From CAZMRW01 sp964568805 (lineage in GTDB: Bacteria > Pseudomonadota > Gammaproteobacteria > Methylococcales > Methylomonadaceae), in NCBI GenBank assembly GCA_964568805.1, contig CAZMRW010000009.1:15405-79404 (forward strand): 64,000 nucleotides of DNA, given 5' to 3'. The notes below the pieces were generated by a model that was not told where the DNA came from, searched no databases, and saw only the letters and a list, made by a program, of their open reading frames with translations. Below are positions 60,182 through 64,000 of this stretch, one piece after another; position 1 is the first letter of the stretch; every line of letters begins with the position of its first letter. A program made the position numbers and the translations under genes.

Positions 60182-61366
60182 TTAAATATATTTCAACCAA
60201 GGCAATTGGGGATATCGGCGTTTTAATCCGATAAAAAAACAACAAAGGGGATAGAGCAGCACGAGTAACGTCAGCCAGATGACGTAAACCGTCGCCAAAT
60301 CGTAGCCGTATTCGGGAGCGGGTATGGACGGGAAGAGTGAACGGGAGGAACCGGCAAACAGCCAATCGACCGGCAGCCCCCTGAAATAGGCAGCGGCAAG
60401 CGCGGCGCCGTGAATGAACGGAAGATGGATAACATAGAAAAATAATGGCGCCTTGCCGAAATTAATCAAGGGCGCCATATATTGCTGTATTTTATGCCAC
60501 TCGAACACAGCCAGACAAACAAACATTAAGCCCAAGGTCATCAGTAAATAAAGCAAAGAAGGCGGATATTTTTTACAATTGAGCACGGAAAATAGGGTAA
60601 ACGCCCAATTTTTCTGGGGTGCCCAGGGTTTAGGATCACCGTAAAGATTGCTTAGACGAAGCAGCAGGAATAATCCGAGGCATAACAGTCCCAGCACTAG
60701 CATGACCGTTTGCCGGCGCTGTGCCGGTTGCAGCATCAGCGGTCCCAGGCTATAGCCGGCTGCCATCACAGCAAACCAGGGGATCAGCGGGTATGAAACA
60801 AAGAATGTATAACCGGGCAAATATTCGATCCTGCCGGGCGTATGCAGGAACATCCAAAGCCAGCCCCACGGTTGACTATTATCCGCTTGAATGGTGTCGA
60901 AGGCATTATGGCCTGCGATAACAATCAAAGCAATCGAGGCAATAGCCCAGCGCGGCAGAAAGATCAAAGCGGACAATGCCAACATGGACCATCCCAGCAC
61001 CCAGATGACCTGACCGACGGCGACATGATAATCCCAATTGAAGGCCCAACCGAAACGCACCAGGGTCAATTCTAAAACGATTAACCAGACACCACGACTC
61101 AACAAATATCTGGCAAGTTGGGATGAGGTCAGATTTCGCCGCTTGGTGAACAAAAATGCGCCGGTCCCGGCCAGAAAAACAAAAGTCGGCGCGCACAGGT
61201 GAGTAATCCAGCGGGTTAGAAAATAGGCGGCGCTTGTCTGGCCAAGATCGGTGGGACTAAACAGAGCATTCGTAAAAAAATCGCGAGTGTGGTCAAGGGC
61301 CATCAGGATAATGACCAGACCTCTCATCAAGTCGATGGATTCCAGGCGGTGCATGGTGTAATTCAT
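60182..61366 (-). CDS. DUF1624/HGSNAT-like membrane acyltransferase
   Basis: A 394-residue polytopic protein with about ten hydrophobic helices. It opens with RLESIDLMRGLVIILMALDH, the DUF1624/heparan-alpha-glucosaminide N-acetyltransferase signature, where the Asp and His act in acyl transfer. Further family motifs are ITHLCAPTFVFLAGTGAFLF near residue 55 and LYLLMTLGLMFVCLAVFEWH near 270. YeiB/HGSNAT-like proteins move acyl groups across membranes, often onto sugars, so it may modify a surface glycan; the substrate is unknown. Start may be ATG at 61366 or at 61354. Confidence 0.82.
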   Translation of the reverse strand: MNYTMHRLESIDLMRGLVIILMALDHTRDFFTNALFSPTDLGQTSAAYFLTRWITHLCAPTFVFLAGTGAFLFTKRRNLTSSQLARYLLSRGVWLIVLELTLVRFGWAFNWDYHVAVGQVIWVLGWSMLALSALIFLPRWAIASIALIVIAGHNAFDTIQADNSQPWGWLWMFLHTPGRIEYLPGYTFFVSYPLIPWFAVMAAGYSLGPLMLQPAQRRQTVMLVLGLLCLGLFLLLRLSNLYGDPKPWAPQKNWAFTLFSVLNCKKYPPSLLYLLMTLGLMFVCLAVFEWHKIQQYMAPLINFGKAPLFFYVIHLPFIHGAALAAAYFRGLPVDWLFAGSSRSLFPSIPAPEYGYDLATVYVIWLTLLVLLYPLCCFFIGLKRRYPQLPWLKYI

Positions 61367-61602
61367 GTGCTTATCAACGATTTTCTTCAGTGGCAGTGCT
61401 ACTTATTAAACGCCCCAAAAGTTTCCGCACAGCAATTCGAAGCATCAATAAAATCCAGGACCATCTCACGCACATCCGTCCTACGGGTTAGCCGTTCAAA
61501 TTGTGCTCTCATCGCTCTTTATGGGTTACCTGTAATCCCTTTGAAGATGGGCTGATCAGTTCTCTGCCAGTCACAAACGTGCATTCGCATTAATTTAACT
61601 CC
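61367..61602. other. Intergenic region with a doubtful 37-codon frame
   Basis: The minus strand carries a 37-codon frame (61399-61512; MRAQFERLTRRTDVREMVLD onward) with only a weak ribosome site. It has no hydrophobic segment or known motif. It may be a gene remnant; I do not call it as a gene. Confidence 0.3.
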
Positions 61603-62637
61603 CTATTTTTGGTGACCGGCAGGTTCCGGTTTGGCATCACCCTTTTGGCCACCTATTGGCTTAGCTTCTGGCCTGGCATCGCCTTTATGGTCAACTGTGA
61701 GCCTCGATTGTGGCTTCATGACATCTTCTGCGCGACTGATAATCCTATCTAACGCATCAGGTACGAATCGCTCTGCAAATCCGGCTATAAATGACCACAA
61801 GAAGAGTAATGCATAATCAGCGCTGGTTTTCGGCAGTAATTGAGTGAAAGCCCAATAAGACATAGAATTTTGTCCACTATCTGTCGACAATGGAGAAAAT
61901 GCCGGAAAGATTTTTCCCTGCAAAATGCCGCTGATAAACAATAGCATTAAAACCATAGCGAACACCGCCCCAGTCAATGGGGCGAACCAGAGAAAATATT
62001 GTCCATTCTGAAGTTCATAAACGCTGCTTAACGGGTCGCCTTCGGTCGGTATCATCTGCATTCTTCTTTGAGAACTAATGTAGCCACCGATAAGACCGCT
62101 ATATACGACCGTTGTTATTAAAGCTTGAAAGTAAGAGCCGTTGTCAGGCTTGGTAAACCAGTAACAAGCAAGACTCCATACTATTGTGTAAGCAACCATC
62201 CACACAACAGCTTTCCTAATAATCTGCGTACGGATTCCCTCTCGAATCGGTGTAAAAAAATAGCTCCAATGAATGAATCTTAGTAATTCTTGTAAATCCG
62301 CGAGCAAATAGCTCTTCGCGGCAGGATCATCAAACCTGTCCGGCGATGGCAAGGGCGATGGTTCGTAGGTTGCTGCCATTTTCGCCCCTGCCAATTCTCT
62401 ATACTTGTTACGGAGATTTTCAGCCCTTTGTACTAATCGTTCAGTGGGTTGAAGCTCTAGAATTATCATATCCAAAGCGAAGACATCGCTTTGCGTTAAA
62501 GAATTAGCGTCTGTTTTGTAACGATCGATAATGCTGTTTGCAATAACGGCTTGTGGGAGTGCAGAGTCATACACATTTGTTTGGAACTCGACAACGAGAA
62601 ACTCGAAAAGTTTTTGTTCAGTCGGGTCTAGAGCCAT
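61603..62637 (-). CDS. Orphan membrane protein with repeated C-terminal tail
   Basis: A 344-residue protein with a strong GGGAGG ribosome site. Residues 1-130 are soluble and helical (DVFALDMIILELQPTERLVQ). Four hydrophobic helices follow at about 143-300 (VVWMVAYTIVWSLACYWF, ALITTVVYSGLIGGYI, TGAVFAMVLMLLFISGIL, ALLFLWSFIAGFAERFVP). The last 35 residues are low-complexity with repeats of KGDARPEAKP and KGDAKPEPAG, probably cytoplasmic and flexible. I do not recognise the family. It lies alone in the accessory zone. Confidence 0.6.
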   Translation of the reverse strand: MALDPTEQKLFEFLVVEFQTNVYDSALPQAVIANSIIDRYKTDANSLTQSDVFALDMIILELQPTERLVQRAENLRNKYRELAGAKMAATYEPSPLPSPDRFDDPAAKSYLLADLQELLRFIHWSYFFTPIREGIRTQIIRKAVVWMVAYTIVWSLACYWFTKPDNGSYFQALITTVVYSGLIGGYISSQRRMQMIPTEGDPLSSVYELQNGQYFLWFAPLTGAVFAMVLMLLFISGILQGKIFPAFSPLSTDSGQNSMSYWAFTQLLPKTSADYALLFLWSFIAGFAERFVPDALDRIISRAEDVMKPQSRLTVDHKGDARPEAKPIGGQKGDAKPEPAGHQK

Positions 62638-62691
62638 AGCAAATCCTCCCGGGACTCATGTTTACATAGTGAGCAGAATTGTAAATTTGGT

Positions 62692-62932
62692 TTAAGTAGA
62701 TACTCTTGGACCTAATTCAAAAACAAAAGCAATCAAAGAAAACGTATTTAAATCAGGAAAAACATCGATGCGCTCAATGCCGTCGTAATGCTCCAGCTTC
62801 GCACCATGACCGACAATGTTAATTACTTCGACGGCAACCTCCGGACTATTCCAAGGCCGGTTATCCACCAGAGGTTCACCATCTGGTCCGAGCGTAACCT
62901 TATGTAGGTTTATGCAACAGAACTAAAAAACA
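62692..62932 (-). pseudogene. 5'-truncated gene remnant of unknown family
   Basis: An open frame on the minus strand runs from a stop at 62933-62935 to TAA at 62692-62694 (HKVTLGPDGEPLVDNRPWNS, then EVAVEVINIVGHGAKLEHYD and IDVFPDLNTFSLIAFVFELG) but has no start codon. It is regular, protein-like sequence and therefore looks like the 3' end of a gene whose beginning has been lost. I cannot name the family. Confidence 0.45.
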
Positions 62933-62955
62933 GTTGAACGGAATTATTTGCGCCC

Positions 62956-63777
62956 TCAGTCTATCCATTTCATTACATCAAAATCCACTAATTGTTGTAG
63001 CTTAATAATGTCGCTTTTGTAAAAATTTTTGATTTGCTCAAGAACCTTTTTATCTATGCTGTTTATACTTATTTTTTTCTCTTTTGATCTTTTAATCCAA
63101 TCATCTGAAGTATTAAGTCTTCGCAACTTTTTCGGGGTAAAATCTTTTATTGACAAGAACCTGAAAATTTTATTCAAGACGGCTTGAGTATTAGTATTAA
63201 ATTCTTGATAATCTAAGATCAAAAATTGTTTTTCATCAAAATATCTCTTATATTCCTCAATATTGTCAGCGTACAATCCTTTTGTGATGATGCTGGAATT
63301 TTCAAAACAATTTTCATCTACTAATGAAGTTGCATTGATAATGGTGTCGAATGCTTTGTCTCTCGATTTAAAAGTTTCATGCCCCAACCCTTGAAGCATA
63401 TTAAATTCTGAAATCATTCTTTCGATCGGATTTCTTAAAACTGCTACTAGCTTTGCATCCGGCATTAATTTATTTATCCATGATGCTGCATTTTTATCTA
63501 ACAGATATCCCGTTGTAGCTTCCCCTCTAATAATTTTATCGGTGTTTTGAAACAGGCTAAGATACTCTTGATAATCAAAATATCTGCATACATCCCATTT
63601 TCTATCGCCTGAACTTATAATGGTATAATGATTAATATATTTAGGATCAAATGTAATAAAAAAACCTGGTTCCTTCGGTTCACACATGTAAATATCAGGA
63701 TGCAGTGAACAATAGTAATATAAAGAAGAAGTTCCAGCCTTTGGAGCGCCAATAATAAAAAAGTTTGGAGTTTTCAT
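62956..63777 (-). CDS. PAPS-dependent sulfotransferase (third), AT-rich
   Basis: A 273-residue sulfotransferase of the heparan-sulfate-type family. The 5'-phosphosulfate loop is FFIIGAPKAGTSSLYYYCSL near residues 6-25, and the 3'-phosphate site is KLVAVLRNPIERMISEFNML near residue 115. FLILDYQEFNTNTQAVLNKI follows near 185. The gene is much richer in A and T than most of the window, with codons such as ATA and AAA favoured, so it was probably acquired. It lies 36 kb from the other glycan sulfotransferases but may use the same PAPS. No ribosome site is strong. The acceptor is unknown. Confidence 0.85.
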   Translation of the reverse strand: MKTPNFFIIGAPKAGTSSLYYYCSLHPDIYMCEPKEPGFFITFDPKYINHYTIISSGDRKWDVCRYFDYQEYLSLFQNTDKIIRGEATTGYLLDKNAASWINKLMPDAKLVAVLRNPIERMISEFNMLQGLGHETFKSRDKAFDTIINATSLVDENCFENSSIITKGLYADNIEEYKRYFDEKQFLILDYQEFNTNTQAVLNKIFRFLSIKDFTPKKLRRLNTSDDWIKRSKEKKISINSIDKKVLEQIKNFYKSDIIKLQQLVDFDVMKWID

Positions 63778-63917
63778 GAATTCTATTTATAAATTATATT
63801 TGAATGTGGAATTGTTCCATAAAAAGAATTCTGCCGCAAATGTTGAATGAGGTGAAATCACACCTGCTCTTAGGGACAAAGCTATCCCGATTAAGCTATA
63901 TGACGATGATCAGCGAA

Positions 63918-64000
63918 TTACCTCGCCGTGCGCTTTTTCTCTTCATACATAGCCGCATCCGCCCCCCTGAGTATCCATTCCGGATCAGCCTCCTCTCCGA
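63918..64000 (-). CDS. GGDEF-domain protein, C-terminal end (partial)
   Basis: An open frame enters from the right edge on the minus strand and ends with TAA at 63918-63920. The last 26 residues contain ADAAMYEEKKRTAR, matching the end of a GGDEF domain (the common ADxALYxAK motif). The protein is probably a diguanylate cyclase making cyclic di-GMP. The catalytic GGDEF motif itself is outside the window. Confidence 0.75.
   Translation of the reverse strand, partial: GEEADPEWILRGADAAMYEEKKRTAR

Noticed and set aside
61399..61512. A 37-codon minus-strand frame
   Set aside because: Only a weak ribosome site, no motif, and the upstream sequence is closed by stops; a chance frame or a remnant.
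1..64000. CRISPR arrays, prophage genes, rRNA operons and well-known riboswitches
   Set aside because: I looked for regular spaced repeats, phage-type structural or integrase genes, rRNA segments and obvious riboswitch cores and saw none.

Overview
The window looks like a chromosomal segment from a gammaproteobacterial (type I, Methylococcales-like) methanotroph. The main clues are a fused 3-hexulose-6-phosphate synthase/6-phospho-3-hexuloisomerase (ribulose monophosphate formaldehyde assimilation), a formaldehyde-activating-enzyme-like protein, a DcmR/MEDS-type regulator, a membrane pyrophosphatase, and gammaproteobacterial housekeeping genes (rhlE, csrA, typA, pqiAB, thrC downstream of hom). 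The genus is not resolved from sequence alone.

Layout. 1-5.8 kb: end of hom, thrC, the K+ transporter kup and a K+-dependent-type membrane pyrophosphatase. 6.0-8.1 kb (minus): a TPR-like protein and the RNA helicase rhlE. 8.5-27.3 kb (plus): cysQ and cysC, then about 17 kb of surface-glycan genes (sugar aminotransferase, WbqC-like protein, two sulfotransferases, Wzx-type flippase, several glycosyltransferases, acyl- and methyltransferases, GDP-mannose dehydratase and epimerases), ending in a WbpV-WbpL-WbpM-like trio. Most junctions are 1-4 base overlaps or short gaps, so this reads as one or a few long operons. PAPS synthesis (cysC), PAP removal (cysQ) and sulfotransferases lie together, which predicts a sulfated glycan. 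27.3-33 kb: a 50-residue membrane protein and a strong terminator on the minus strand, a LysR-methyltransferase-rhodanese operon, typA, a ceramidase-like membrane protein and a rubredoxin.

33-42.4 kb (minus): a Gfo/Idh/MocA oxidoreductase, hps-phi, an SLC13-type permease with two RCK_C-like domains, an HdeD-like protein, a pqiA-pqiA-pqiB lipid-transport operon and the Fae-like gene. 42.6-50.3 kb: an LTA-synthase-like phosphotransferase/sulfatase, the MEDS regulator, the Na+-pumping oxaloacetate decarboxylase oadGAB and an orphan membrane-anchored protein. 50.4-54.7 kb: ppx, an ABC-2 exporter, csrA and tRNA-Ser, tRNA-Arg and tRNA-Asn with a textbook terminator.

54.8-64 kb is an accessory, eroding zone. 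It holds a dead IS200-type transposase, an intact L,D-transpeptidase beside a decayed one, an MltD-like lytic transglycosylase with unusual internal repeats, orphan genes, a 5'-truncated gene remnant, an AT-rich third sulfotransferase and the tail of a GGDEF protein.

The main biological themes are C1 assimilation, Na+/PPi-linked bioenergetics (pyrophosphatase plus oxaloacetate decarboxylase), and construction of a probably sulfated cell-surface glycan. All functional calls are from reading sequence and motifs; no database search was run.
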